Assembly: GCA_018398805.1 (NCBI GenBank)
Contig: JAGFBZ010002147.1
Coordinates: 124,001-188,000, forward strand
Source of the DNA: Hirundichthys speculiger
Taxonomy: Eukaryota; Chordata; Actinopteri; Beloniformes; Exocoetidae
Direction of reading: 5' to 3'
Length of the DNA: 64,000 nucleotides
This document shows positions 41,492 through 53,212 of the stretch, piece by piece; the first letter of the stretch is position 1, and each line of letters starts with the position of its first letter. The notes under the pieces were generated by a model, which was given only the letters and a program-made list of their open reading frames with translations, made no database searches and was not told where the DNA came from. A program made the translations under genes and the position numbers.

Positions 41492-42949
41492 CAATTAAAA
41501 GGAAAAAAAAGAGGAGTGTAATATGTCAACATGTGAAAAACCAGATATATTTAATTATGCCCCAAAACACAAAACCACACTCAAAACTACTCATTTTTTT
41601 TAATTCAAAGAAATTATAAATTTTATCCTAATTGTGTTTAATTTGTACGCCATACAAGGAACAGCAGAGAGAAGCATACACGAGGAACTGAAAACTCCAT
41701 GTATGAGAATCTACACGTCAGGAGCCAGATGCTGCTGGTACCATGATCATCATCATGGAGGGTGTCCCAGAGCTTAATGGTCTTGAAACTCCAACAGGAG
41801 CATCCTCCTTATTCCTCAGATCAACATCTGCCCTAAATCGGCAGTATCCACCTAAACTCTAAGACATTTGAGGTCTTCCAAAGGCTTTATATTGGACTAG
41901 ACTCGCTGTGCCCAAAACCAGCATCCAAATTCTTGACAGTCAATAACCAGCTTCTGTCCTTAGCTGGACCACCCCTGCACAGTTTTTAGCTCCTGTTGGA
42001 TTTCCGGACTTTGATGTGTCAAAGCTCTGTGGAGCTCAATAGACAGCACCTACTAATTGTTCTTTCATTGTCCTTTTAGGCAGGTTTTACTGGAGTTTCT
42101 GATGAATGTTTTCATTATGAAGCTTTTATCAGCTGCAGGTCAGAATTTTGTGTTCTGTAAATTGTTGAATTGTTGAAATGTTCTAATATGCATCTTTAAA
42201 TCAAGAACATTGTTTTGTTATCGTTCCCCCTGGGTATATTTGCACATGCTAAAAACAAGTTAGTTTTTTTGTGTTGTGTTCAGCACTAAGATCAGATCAC
42301 AGATCCCTTTGATGTATTTTAATTAAAAAAAAAACCCAGTTGTATTTAAATAGTTTAGAACTGTTAAGTTGCAGAAAATTCTTTTGATAAATAAAATGTT
42401 GGACACAAATACATGTCTTTCCTAAATGTAACAGACTTTATTAGTTATTTCTTACTATTTTTATGAACTAATTTAGACTTTAAAAACATGCTATTTTTTA
42501 ATTTAAAATCAATTAATTGAATTTGTCCAAATCAATTTTTTCATATATACAAATAGATTTTACTCTATTTAATTAAGTATAATATAGTTAACAACTGATT
42601 GTTTTTTAAGTTTAATTTTCTGTTTTTTTCTTTAAGGAGGTGCTTAAAAATTTAATACAGTAAAATATACACTTTTGAGTTTTCCAAAATCAAAAAAACA
42701 AAGAAGTTCACTAAACTACTAAAAAGTGGTTAGAAAACGTTGCCTCACTTTGGATCTCAAGTTGGATCTTAGCAACAGTTTTTACCATGTAAACTGTGTT
42801 GGTATGTGATGCAAATAGAGGCTCACTGTCCCTCTGTATATCACACATAAAACGTTTTCAAACATTCTGATTATACGATCTGTTCTTTCATAATATAGGT
42901 AATGTATGAAATGTATTTATGTAACATGTGTAGAGATTAATCATAAAAT
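41437..42949. other. No recognised gene; AT-rich
   Basis: A poly(A) run lies at 41467-41490. Long A/T runs at 42300-42700 have no open frames of interest. Confidence 0.5.
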
Positions 42950-43730
42950 TAATCATGACGCCTGGCATGGAGGCTACTCGCTGCTGCACCGGAGGACTTA
43001 TCCCTGCGATGCTGGACGCTCCAGTTTGTGCCCGGTGTGTGGTGATTTTGCGGTCGGGTGTCGACGCGCTGTCTGCTGGTGCGGACCGGTCCTCTCGCGG
43101 CTGGTGGAGACGTGCCGCTGCGGACATGGACGGTGTTGCTGGGGGCTGGTTCGTTGAAGCTAATCCTGAACTGCTACCCGCGGCAACCACCGCCACTGGA
43201 TCCGAGCTGCAGCGTTGACTGAACCGGGACGGGAGCCCCCGACATGGCAGCGACGGCATGCTGCCCCTGTCCAGCAGTCTATATGCCTGGTGGGTCAGTT
43301 GACCTGGCAGTGGCCGTCTGAGGACCTGGTGGGCCTGGCACCAAGAGGGGTAACGCCAGCAACCGGTCTGCATGATGAACCGGGCCCTGGGACGGTTGCC
43401 ACCATCGCTCGCCGGACTGAGGGAGCTCGGTCTTCCCAGAGGAGACAGTTTGGTTCATCGGTGTTTCCTCCTCTGACCTGGAGATATCTCACTTGATTCA
43501 CCATTGTGGAGATATACTGGTTTTAACGGCTGTTAACAGGTTTTAATGGCTGTTAACTGGAGGTAACATTCAGACCACAGGACCGGGACATGAAGAAGGA
43601 GCGCTGGACGCCGGCAGCTCCTTAAGTACACCAGATTGCAGCGTCAGCGACTTGGAACTTGAATTTCCCCCTCGGGGGATCAATAAATTATGTTTGTATT
43701 TTTGTATTGTATTTTGTATAAAACCGCAGT
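42950..43730 (+). mobile_element. CpG-rich retroposon-like block (tentative)
   Basis: A sharply bounded CpG-rich segment (42955-43450, for example GCGGTCGGGTGTCGACGCGC) passes into TTGAATTTCCCCCTCGGGGG followed by ATCAATAAATTATGTTTG and T/A-rich tail sequence. A CpG-rich 5' part plus a 3' end with the CTCGGGGGATCAATAAA motif is common in fish retroposons. Short overlapping open frames on both strands in the CpG part are not persuasive as genes. The family is not identified. Confidence 0.45.
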
Positions 43731-43837
43731 AAAAAAGTCACTCGGTGAGGTAAACAGTACTACTACCTCATGGCAGAGGGTGCTGGTGAGGCCACAGATT
43801 CTAGCGCTACCTATCACCTTCTTCATTCTTGTTTATA

Positions 43838-44664
43838 CAGTGATCCCTTGCCAATTCGCGCTTTAATTTCCGCTGTTTTAGTTATTTGCGGATTTTTCTG
43901 AAATATATAATATAATAAAAAAATCAAGAAAAAATTGCAGAAATTCCATAAAAATCCACCCCACAGCAGTTGAGAGGCCGCAGCTGCCAGCGAAGCATCA
44001 AACGATGACTCACAGCCTCTTGTAAGCAACATGAGAAACACAGACGGCATTCTAGACAGCAGTCTAGAATCTGTGCGCTGATTGGCCGAGACACATCACC
44101 CAAGCATCACAGGATGTTGCACGCGTTCTCTCACAGCGAAAAAATGTTGTGAGCCAGCCTGGCCCCTTTAAGAAGGTAGCCTTATGGGTAATAGTGTGTG
44201 TGTGTGTGTCGTGGGACGGCAGAACAAAAACGGGGTTAGATGAAAAGTGGAGTGAGCAAAAACAGCAGCCCAGCGTGTATAGATTTTCATTTTCTGTTAA
44301 CCGATATTACAAGTTCCCTGCAGTGCCAGAATAAAGTGCCCATTCCATGCAGAGAAAACCAGACTTTTTCTTTTGTTGTTGTTAGCTTGTTACCAACTAA
44401 TTACGAGCAAAAAAATGCCCCAATACCAGCGATTTCTTTACTACGGTTCGTAGACCAGAGGCTGTGAAGGTAACAGAAAGACCTCAGTTGAGCCTTTGTC
44501 TTGTTTCGCTGCAGTGCCTCACTACTTTTTTTTTGCCTTTTTTAAATATATTTTAAACACATTATTTACGCTTGGGGTGGGGGGCTCCGGCTCCAGTTCG
44601 GGGATTTTGAATTTTGCAGGGGGGGCGCTGGTCCCCATTAACCACAAAAAAGAAGGGATCACTG
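43838..44664. mobile_element. TA-flanked MITE (pogo/Tigger-like ends)
   Basis: The ends CAGTGATCCCTTG (left) and AAGGGATCACTG (right) are inverted, and TA lies on both sides (43836-43837 and 44665-44666), the target duplication of the Tc1/mariner/pogo superfamily. AATTCGCG follows the left end, as in Tigger-like elements. No transposase is encoded in its 827 bp. The insert includes a small palindrome, TCTAGACAGCAGTCTAGA. Confidence 0.85.
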
Positions 44665-44666
44665 TA

Positions 44667-46368
44667 TTTCCTTTACAGTCAGCCTCTTTAAAATGAAAGA
44701 TTACATTTGCAAGGTGAGAAAATGTACAAATCTAGACTTTCAATCAAAGCATGAGGTAATAACTAAAAGAAGAGCAAGGCCAGAGCTGAAAGGTTTGCTA
44801 AATTAATTTTTTGCATCAAATGAAATATGCATGAAATGTTTGTGTAAAGAAAGATTATATATGAAATATAAAACATAACCCATTTTCTGTTGTCAGTGAT
44901 GATGATAAGTGATGATGAATAAGATACTCTTTGGGGTTCATTTGTTTTCGTAAATGTAAATCTCTTTTTGTAAAAGAGTCAGTGCCTCACCAGCTGTCAA
45001 CCTCACCACAGGTCACTGCAAGAACCAGAGAACAAGACACCCAGCTTTTCACCATCATTTAAACAGGAGATTTGAATAATGAGCTTGGAGGGTGACAAAA
45101 GTTTCCCAAATGCACATCTAAGATTGTCTGTGCACAAATATGATCTAATCTGTGCCCATCAGTTCATGCATGTGCACGTACTTAGCAGCTAATATGCACA
45201 GAAAGCTTTTCAAAAGTAAAATTACCAAATCTGTGAGGCAAAAAAATATGTTTGAAAAATAACAATATTTATTCAGTTTGCAATGTCATATAAATCATAT
45301 AACAGGCATTTAAAGCAAACATGAAACCACTTTCTCTCCAAACAGCTCTCAAGCTGTAAATAAAAATCTTTCAAAGGAATAAAAACACTTGGGCATATTG
45401 ATATTCTTCTGAGCAAAGACAGGTTTTGACCTGCAGTCTGAATGTGAATAGCTGAAATCAAGCTCTGGAAAACCGGTCATTATCTACCAGCTTCATCTCC
45501 TGCATCTGCTGCTGCTATAAACTTTCAGTTGGCCTACACTTGCCCTCGAGATTATGTTCTATTCAAATAATGCCATATCAGTCTTGAGAAAACTAACCGC
45601 CTGTTTTGAGTGCACAAAACAGTAACAATGAGCTGAAAAGTATCCTTCTTAGGCAGCATCTGCACTTTACAAGCACAAAGGAGCAGAATGTTTGAGTCCG
45701 AAAAAAGCACAAAGAACATCCACACTGAGCATGCACAAGTGTGGACCACAGCCAACTTGCATTCAACCCTACCTACATGTTTGCAAAAGCTCAATTCGTG
45801 CCCCCTTTTCCAGTTGACTCTGGATATGGGTATAGAGGCAAATACTTTCTCTCCTTGTGAGATGCATTTACACATACTGAGCAGCAAAGCTTTTTTGCAA
45901 ACATGCTTTTTTGCTCACAGACACTGCTCTGTCCACTAAAGGATCAGCAAGAATCAACATAGTTTTCTACTTGATTTTGTATCACTTGCTCTTGAGGTTT
46001 TTTTTCCTGCATATGTAGCTTTTTTTTTAAATTGTTGTAGGTTTCTTTTAAACACTTAGCTTCTGAATGAAGAAGGTTAAATAAGAATGTAGTGAAAGCT
46101 ATTATTTGAGAGCATCCCCTTCAAATGTTATTTCATGAATTGGTCTCATTAGTTATTCTCTCTAGAAACCTTTGGTCATACTGGACTCACGAGTTTGTGA
46201 GAAGGCACATATTCCCTTTCAGATTACTGGACTAAATATATCCTGAATTATTTGGTTGATATTTTCCAGTCATGTGAATATCCACATATAAAATCCACAC
46301 AGGGTTAGGGGTAGCACCAGGACAAGAAAGGAGCAAACTAAAAAAAAAAACATTCAACAGCTGATAAG
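44667..46368. other. No recognised gene
   Basis: Open frames up to 111 codons (minus 45552-45887) lack motifs. Nothing else stands out. Confidence 0.5.
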
Positions 46369-46905
46369 TTGGACAGTAGGCCACATAGATGGCAGACTAA
46401 GATCAGGTGGGAAGCCACAGCATTGGGTGGAAGGACGAGTCTGTTTAGGTGGGGACCTTCAGCGCCAGACAAGACGCTGATGACAGGGTCCAGGCAGGCA
46501 CCCTTGGCGCCAGGAGAATGGCAGACCAGGCTGATGACCAGCAGAGTCCAGGCTTGGCTGAGGGAGCAAGAACTATGGAGCCTGGAGCTGAGATAACAGG
46601 CACTGAGTAGGTTGGAGCTGAAGGAGCAGGAAGTGATGAGGCTGGGGGAGCAGGAAGCGTGGAGACTGGTGCAGAGGCCAAGGCCAGGGTCTCCTCAGAA
46701 TGAGGGGAACCCACTTGGACTGTTGGCAGAGGTGTCATCAGGACAGGCTGGGGTGTGTCAGGGACCAACATGGAGTTGAGGTGTGGTGCCCCTGGGATCG
46801 TCATGGAGTCGGGGTGAGGAGCATGCAGGACCACCATGGATGTTCCTTCATGGTAGTCAGGGACCACCACGAGTACAGAGTGCTGTGGACATCAGATCAA
46901 CAAAT
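46369..46905. other. GC-rich block with Pro/Ala/Ser frame, unassigned
   Basis: A minus-strand 141-codon frame (46445-46870) is rich in Pro, Ala and Ser (for example STLPAPPASSLPAPSAPTYS). The DNA carries loose repeats of GGAGCTGAAGGAGCAGGAAG and GGCGCCAGGA types, so the frame may simply follow a degenerate tandem repeat. I would not call it a gene. Confidence 0.3.
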
Positions 46906-46959
46906 GTTCATATTGTTCACTGAACAGAAGAAAAAGTTTTACGAGATTAACAATAACAT

Positions 46960-47325
46960 CCATCCATTATCCATACGTGCTTAGTCCTATGCAGGGTCAC
47001 AGGGGATCTGCTGGAGCCCATCCCAGCTCTCTTTAGGCAAAAGGCAGGGGTACACCTTGGACAGGTTGCCAGTCCAGAGCAGGGCCAGGCCACATGTAGA
47101 CAAACAACCATGCACACTCACACTTAGTCTTACCGGCAATTTAGAATCACTAATTAACCTGACATGCATGTCTTTGGACTCTGGGAGGAAGGGGGAGTAT
47201 ATGGAGGAAACCCACGCAAGCACGGGGAGAACATGCAAACGCCATACAGACAGGCCCCTGCTGAAGTTTAAACCAGGGAACCTTCTTTCTGTGAGGCAGC
47301 AGTCCTGACCACCAATAACAACAAT
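46960..47325 (-). mobile_element. (GATG)-tailed SINE (family B), minus copy
   Basis: On the minus strand it shows GTTTGCATGTTCTCCCCGTG, GTGGGTTTCCTCCATATAC, CCAAAGACATGCATGTCAGG, GGTGTACCCCTGCCTTTTGC and a tail ending ATAATGGATGGATG. It matches the plus copy at 62741-63110. The box B-like head at the 5' end (about 47280-47325) is worn. Confidence 0.85.
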
Positions 47326-47339
47326 AACAAAATAATTTA

Positions 47340-48290
47340 CATGGCACATAGTCTTACGCCTCCGCTGAGCATGAACCAATCAGGAGGGGCTGTGTGTTTG
47401 AATTATGTACGCCTTTTGTTGCTTATAAGCCTATCAGAGGAGTTATGTGACTCTTTTTTGAATTATGCATGCCCTACTCTATGTAAAACCATTCATGAAA
47501 AAATTATACATGCCCTACTGTGTGTAACACCAATCATGAATGCTATGTAAATGTGTTATTACATGCCCCTCATGTACACCAACCAATTAAGTGTTGTGGG
47601 TTCTGAACAGTGCCAAAAAAGGTGACTTTGGGGGCTGAGGCGAAGGGGAAGTGTCCAGCGATGCAAGCATAAAATCAAGAGTTTAAGGGAAATATAGCGT
47701 TCTTCCGAGGAGCATCCTCAAGTAAGCAGGACTGGCTTGGGACCAAGTGAGCTAACCAACATCAAAGGGAATATCCTAAGGATGAATTCTTCAAGAGCAA
47801 AGAAAGAAGACGCTCAGAACGGATTAACCAAAAACTTCCCAGTTCTTGAGGATAATTTGGAGCCTTTTTGGATCCACCCTAGCTCACTGCTACCCAGGAG
47901 GAGGAGCTGGATTTGAGTTCCTAGGGCTTTTGGCCGGCACATTCACCTTGCTCCTCAGCAGCCTTGGAAAGCGCAACCTGCCCATTTGCCTACCGCCAAC
48001 CATCCTTGAATCAACTCAGATGAATGGAATTGGAATTACAAGCCACAGCAACTCCAACCAGCCTGAATTGATTCAAAGGAATGGAATTACAAGCCACAGC
48101 ACCCCTAACCAGCCTGGATTCCATGGAAATAATTGGAATTACAAGCCACAGCCTGGATTAACACAGAAGAATGGAGTTGCCAGCCATAGCTTTATTGTGG
48201 AGTAGAATAAGAGTTTGTTTTCCAATGTTCAATCAATGTTTAATCGATGTTTAATCAATAAAATGCTGTCGCTTAACCCTGCTAACCTGC
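47340..48290 (+). repeat. Retroelement-like block with two tandem-repeat clusters
   Basis: Between 47401 and 47570, AATTATGCATGCCCTACT and variants repeat (clearest at 47461 and 47502, 41 bp apart), as in an enhancer array of an LTR. Between 48020 and 48180 a 51-bp unit holding GGAATTACAAGCCACAGC occurs three times (48032, 48083, 48135). The block ends with AATCAATAAAATGCTG, a polyadenylation-type signal. A 119-codon frame (47846-48205) covers the second cluster and gives ITSHSNSNQPELIQRNG-type repeats; I do not recognise it. I could not find TG...CA ends with a duplication. Confidence 0.5.
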
Positions 48291-48299
48291 TTAATAATA

Positions 48300-48725
48300 G
48301 AAGATATAGAAGATTGGAAAAACGTTGCCTGGTCTGATGAGTCTTGATTTCTGCTGGAACATTTAAATGGTAGGGTCAGAATTTGGTGTCAACAACATGA
48401 AAGCATGGATCCATCCTGCCTTGTATCAACGGTTCAGGCTGCTGGTGGTGGTGTAATGGTGTGGGGGATATTTTCCTGGCACACTTTGGGCCCATTAGTA
48501 CCAACTGAGCATCGTGTCAGTGCCACAGCCTACCTGAGTATTGTTGCTGAGCACGTCCATCTCTTTATGACCACAATGTACCATCTTCTGCTTGGCTACG
48601 TCCAGCAGGATAACGCGCCATGTCATTAAGCACAAATCATCTCAGACTGGTTTCTTGAAGATGACAATTAATTCACTGTACTCAAATGGCCTCCACAGTC
48701 ACCAGATCTCGATCTCTAGTAGGGT
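48300..48725 (+). pseudogene. Tc1-like transposase fragment g (central part)
   Basis: EDWKNVAWSDES (then a stop in place of Arg), LEHLNGRVRIWCQQHESMDP and SCLVSTVQAAGGGVMVWGIF follow. Then come SWHTLGPLVPTEHRVSATAY, LSIVAEHVHLF, GYVQQDNAPCH with the second catalytic Asp in the QDNAPCH motif, and, in another frame, WPPQSPDLDL. It belongs to the lineage of 32650-32900. The end after PDLDL is replaced by other sequence. Confidence 0.85.
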
Positions 48726-48950
48726 GCAGCATGAGCTACAGGACAAGCTGAGTTGTGTCAAGGGTCCTACAGGAGGAAACTGGAGGCCAGAATACAGCAG
48801 AACAATGTGAGAGAGCTGCATTTTGGGAGAAAGGAGGTCATTGTGTGTGTTGAAAATACAGGAACTTCTCTACAAAATCTCAGGGTAAGTTTTGAGCAAG
48901 ACAGTCTCCATCTGTGTTAAAAAGTTATTTGTTTATGTGCAGCTAATGTA

Positions 48951-49442
48951 CCGTATTGGCCCGAATATAGGACGACTCTGATTATAAGACGACCCCTATA
49001 TTTACCATTTTGGGAAAATAAAAAAAATATGTTGAAGACAAAAGGTTATTAATCAAACAACGTCTTATTGTACAATCATTATAGAAAAGCTCACACCGAA
49101 ATAACAATCTGCTGTATTGTTAAACATTTTAATGATTTTATCTTTTTTAGGAAGTATGGTACCATACTTAAAGTACAGGTACATGTCAGGTTTCCATGTT
49201 ATTGAAGATCAAGGTAAAGTACTATTTACTAAACTGCTGTTTATTATGTTAATAAACATCAGATCTGCTCCATGCGTTCACTGTGTTGCTCCATTCTTAC
49301 TGATTACTTTGGTGCAGCTCTATCTAGTGGCGCAGGTGTGTAACGACAAAAGAAAAGTCTAGACCTCGATTATAAGATGACCCACGTTTTTGAAAATATG
49401 ATTTATAGAATAAAATATCATCCTATATTCGGACCAATACGG
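48951..49442. mobile_element. TA-flanked MITE with CCGTATTGG ends
   Basis: The left end CCGTATTGGCCCGAATATAG and the right end CTATATTCGGACCAATACGG are inverted. TA lies on both sides (48949-48950 and 49443-49444). ATTATAAGACGACCC and its variant ATTATAAGATGACCC repeat near the ends. No coding sequence is seen. One end of a second copy lies at 55937-55996. Confidence 0.85.
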
Positions 49443-49484
49443 TAATTCTTTTTTTTTTTTTTTAATTACCTGGTGTTTTTAATG

Positions 49485-49960
49485 ATGTGTGACTGTTGGG
49501 AGGCCTGGAGGGAGAGACCGATGACCCGTCATTTTTACCAGGTGATGAGACATCAACTGAGTATGAGGAGCCAAATTTATTAAAAAGGCCCCAGATTCTA
49601 GTGCCAAGTGAGGGGTCACCCACCACAGTAGAGGCTCACGGAAATACTGTGACAGGTAAATACGGAAGTCAAGCATTTTACTTTCCTCTGCTCCTAATCA
49701 TTTGGCATTTTAGCGAGGCTACAACTCTGACTTATCTAATCATAAATATTTACATTGTTCAGAGCCAGATCAACCTGTGTGTGAGCTACATGAGACGGTC
49801 AAGGATGGAACCATTTGGAGACCCATAAAGCTGGAACTGCAGACCGGGAGAGCCCAGTCAAACTCCATACCTGTGCCACAACATTGACGACCCTATGAGT
49901 GCGTTCATGTGCTTGATGGACAAAGTGATATGACAGGATATCTGTGACTGCATGGTGGAG
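49485..49960 (+). pseudogene. piggyBac-type (PGBD4-like) transposase N-terminal remnant
   Basis: A first segment codes for GGLEGETDDPSFLPGDETST and EYEEPNLLKRP, an acidic N-terminus. After an apparent intron (49656-49762, GT...AG) the frame continues with SEPDQPVCELHETVKDGTIW and RPIKLELQTGRAQSN, and in another frame NIDDPMSAFMCLMDKVI and QDICDCMVE. The K-D-G-T-[VI]-W motif followed by the segment that ends in CL-x-DK matches the start of the piggyBac transposase domain. The DDD catalytic region is absent. The assignment is by pattern. Confidence 0.65.
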
Positions 49961-50096
49961 AGGTGGAGAGGAGGGCTGGGAATGGAGGAATGTGTGTGTG
50001 AGGGGGAGCGCCCAGCGTTAATCTGTTTTTCCAAAATTATTAAAATATCTGTTATTAATATCTGAAAGCTTTTATTTTGTATTTTAACTAGTCAAT
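49961..50096. other. Short spacer
   Basis: GT/GA-rich spacer between the piggyBac remnant and the L2 tail. Confidence 0.5.
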
Positions 50097-51818
50097 TCAA
50101 TTCAATCTTATTTGTATAGCATTTGTTACAATGTCAATTGTCTAGGCGCTTTACAGAGACCCAGAGCATGACCCCGATCAAATATCATTAACTAAAAATA
50201 TAATATTAAATCCTAAACAAGGATATTGGCAGGTAAAAAACTCCCACAGAGGGAGAAAAAAAACCTTTCAGCCAAACAGTGGCAAGGAAAAACTCCACTT
50301 TAAGAGGAAGAAACCTTGAGCAGGGCCTGGCTCACATGGGGGTACCTTCCTGCCAAAGACCAGCCGGGTAAAGAAAGAAAAGAGGGGAGACAGGACAGAG
50401 AGAGGATGTAGGGCAGAGAGAGGAGAACACACAAATGACTAAATATAATGACCATATAAACATAAACAGATGCAGGTAGCAGCACTGAGATGAGATGGCC
50501 AGAGGACCAGGTCGCCAGTCACCACACCAGTTGGCACTCCGAACACATCTACACACACAGGTGGAGGTAAACGCTGGGATGGACAGAGGATGGAACTGCA
50601 AGTCAGCATGCAACTCAGGAAACTGGCCTTTGAACACACAGAAAAAAAGGGGGGCAAAACAGCACAACAAACTACAGGAAAGAAAAGAAAATGGAGCAGA
50701 GTTACAGTAACAAGGTGCTCCTAATTAATTATGAATGAGCTGGAGGAGGAGGAAGGGAGGGAGGAGGAAAGGGAAGGAAGGGAGAAGAGCAGTGAATACC
50801 CCACTCAGCAGATCATGTTGGTGTCCCCCTGCAGCGTAGGCCTATAGCAGCATAACTATAACGAAGCTGTGATTAAGACGAGCTACACTAGTCTTAGCTC
50901 CTACAACTATGGCTATGACTTTTAACCCCTATACACTGTTGTTTAAACTAACTGTAGGCTTTACTAAACACAAATGTTTTCACTTTAGTTTTAAAGATGG
51001 AGATGGTGTCAGCCTCCTTAACCCAAACTGGTAGCTGGTTCCATAATAAAGGTGCCTGGTAACAGAAGGCTCGTTCTCCAAATCTACCTTTGGATATTCT
51101 TGGAAGAGAGCGGAGAGCTCTATTAGGCACATAGCGTGCTATCAAGTCTTGTAAATAACGAGGAGCTAGGCCATTAAGGGCCTTATATGCGAGAAGCAGA
51201 ATTTTAAACTCAGTTCGAAATTTCACGGGGAGCCAATGGAGGGAGGCTAACACGGGAGAGACGTGATCTCGCTTATGGATTCCTATCAGCACCCTCGCTG
51301 CTGCGTTCTGGATCAATTGGAAGCTATTCTGCGAGCTTTTCGGACATCCTGCTAACAACGCATTACAATAATCCAGTCTAGAACTGACAAACGGATGGAT
51401 TATTTTTTCAGCATCTCCCTGGGAGAGGATGCTCCTAATCTTGGCAATATTTCGGAGATGAAAAAAGGCTGTCTTGCAAACCTGATTAATATGCTGCTTA
51501 AATGACATATCCTGATCAAAAATGACTCCAAGGTTTTTCACAGCTGTGCTGGAAGCCAGCATAAACCCAGTTAATCCATTCCTTAGGTGTTTGGGACCAA
51601 AGACAATAACCTCTGTGTAATCCGAATTTAGAAGCAAAAAGTTAGAGGACATCCAGGACTTAATGTCATTAAGACACCCTTGAAGTTTGGCCAATGGTTT
51701 TGCTTCCTCTGGTTTCATGAATAAGTACAGCTGCGTATCATCAGTGAAGCAATGAAAGTTTATGCCATGGCTCTGGATAATTTTTTCCCAAGGGCAACAT
51801 GTATAAAGTGAAAAGGAT
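50097..51818 (-). mobile_element. L2/CR1-group LINE, 5'-truncated second copy
   Basis: The minus-strand element ends at the AATTGAATTGA tail (50097 on the plus strand) and is truncated inside the reverse transcriptase near 51818. It is the same family as 1-6312 and lacks that copy's LTR insertion: GACATTAAGTCCTGGATG is continuous here. This gives the empty-site reference for the LTR at 2808. Confidence 0.92.
50948..51718 (-). pseudogene. L2 ORF2 C-terminal part, open frame
   Basis: A 256-codon open frame ends at the natural ORF2 stop after FSKAYS. It codes for AKLQGCLNDIKSWMSSNFLL, VIVFGPKHLRNGLTGFMLAS, VKNLGVIFDQDMSFKQHINQ, SRLDYCNALLAGCP, AAARVLIGIHKRDHVSPVLA and SLHWLPVKFRTEFKILLLAY. Upstream, the catalytic box region reads HCFTDDTQLYLF instead of YADD, so the active site has mutated, and the LINE is truncated just before it. 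No start codon context is meaningful. Confidence 0.88.
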
Positions 51819-52195
51819 TGTTTTTTTCATGTTTGTGTTAACACAGAGCTCCTACAGTTTATTGATGAATGGACCGATGTATTTTTTTGTGTGGCTGAGA
51901 GAGAGAGAGTGCGCAGTATTTGGCCACATAGAAAAAAGCTCACAAAAATATACATTTTAAACACTTATTTTGACATGTGTCCATTATTATTTCAGAAATC
52001 TTTAGAAATGAGCCCCTTAACAACTTCTAGAAATGACATCTTAGCATCACTGACGCTATTGCAGCAATGGGGTCAAAACCCCCTCAGCGGTTTCAGGAAG
52101 TTTAGAATGTTGGTGGTTCCAGTGTTGAAATTACATTTTAATAATGTTAGATGAGAATTTGGATATATTCACACTCGTAAGAATTATTATTATTG
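51819..52195. other. No recognised feature
   Basis: Short AT-rich stretch. I see nothing. Confidence 0.5.
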
Positions 52196-52495
52196 TGCAC
52201 TGGTGAAGCAGTCAATTCGGTTGTTAAACAAGGCACTGACAAACAACGGAGGTGCAAAACGAGTTTATTCGCTTCTCTAAGTTCCATGCAGTCTTTAGAG
52301 AGGTCATTACAGAATGCGGAATCATTCAGAATGACAAAGACAGAGAGGTGGACAGTTCATCTTAACAACAAGTGGAAAACAAGGAAACCTTGAGGTCTGT
52401 CTAGACGTCTACGCGTCAAAACTTAGCTACTTAATGGAGCCAGTACAATAAAACCTGTGGCCTCAAATCGGCAGGAATCGACGCCAGAAGTCATG
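52196..52495 (-). mobile_element. Candidate solo LTR (tentative)
   Basis: Read on the minus strand the block starts TGACTTCTGGCGTCG and ends CACCAGTGCACA, that is TG...CA. It has AAGCGAATAAACTCGTTTTG as a polyadenylation-type region about 80 bp from the end. The flanks show no duplication, and only one copy is in the window. Confidence 0.35.
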
Positions 52496-52498
52496 GCC

Positions 52499-52914
52499 TT
52501 AAAGGTGGGGTAGGTGTTGTTTTTTTGCAACACTTTTTACAATATTGCCTGAAAACCTTTTCACATTCCCATTGCATCCACTGAAATAAAATGTTTGCAA
52601 AAAAAACGAAATGTTTTGGTCCGGTCTAGAGGGTATAATCAGAGTAAAACTCTGACCAATCAAAATAGTGATGATCACTATTTTGATTGGCTGCATAATA
52701 CGTCCATCAAATATCAATGCACTCCCACCCACCCCTCCCTCCCTCCCTATGGTTCATGTAGTCGTGAATCGTGTGAAGGCGTGGTTTCGAGGGGTGAGCT
52801 GAAGAGGAGGAGGCAGAGCCTTTGGGGGGAGGGAGGGAGTGTATATTTTCAAAATCTCACTTGAGTTGGATAGCTGGAACCATTTTTCAAACAACATCTA
52901 TCCCACCTTTTAGT
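52499..52914. mobile_element. TIR MITE with internal hairpin
   Basis: TTAAAGGTGGGGTAGGTGTT on the left is mirrored by AACATCTATCCCACCTTTTA on the right. TTAA at the left edge and TTTA at the right would fit a degenerate TTAA target. At 52656-52690 a perfect 15-bp stem (CCAATCAAAATAGTG) is formed. There is no coding capacity beyond chance frames. Confidence 0.65.
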
Positions 52915-53162
52915 CATGACACAGCATGACACAGCAGTTTTAGTTTAGACCTCAGAATGGATTTCTAACATTACAAATAACTTTAACAATACAAGCATCT
53001 CATACCAAGAGGAATATATCCAATTTATGACTCTGGGTGGACACACATCATGTCTAATGAACTAAGTGACTTAACAGTAAGTACACAATCTGTTTGAAGA
53101 CAAGAGAGCAACCTTCTGATTCTATTTGTAAAAAAATACAAAACTCCAAGTATCACCAAAAA

Positions 53163-53212
<50 letters not shown>

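Noticed and set aside
46445..46870. Pro/Ala/Ser-rich 141-codon frame
   Set aside because: Follows degenerate DNA repeats; no family resemblance.
52196..52495. Confident LTR call
   Set aside because: TG...CA ends and a polyadenylation-type motif are present, but there is no target duplication and no second copy; listed with low confidence only.
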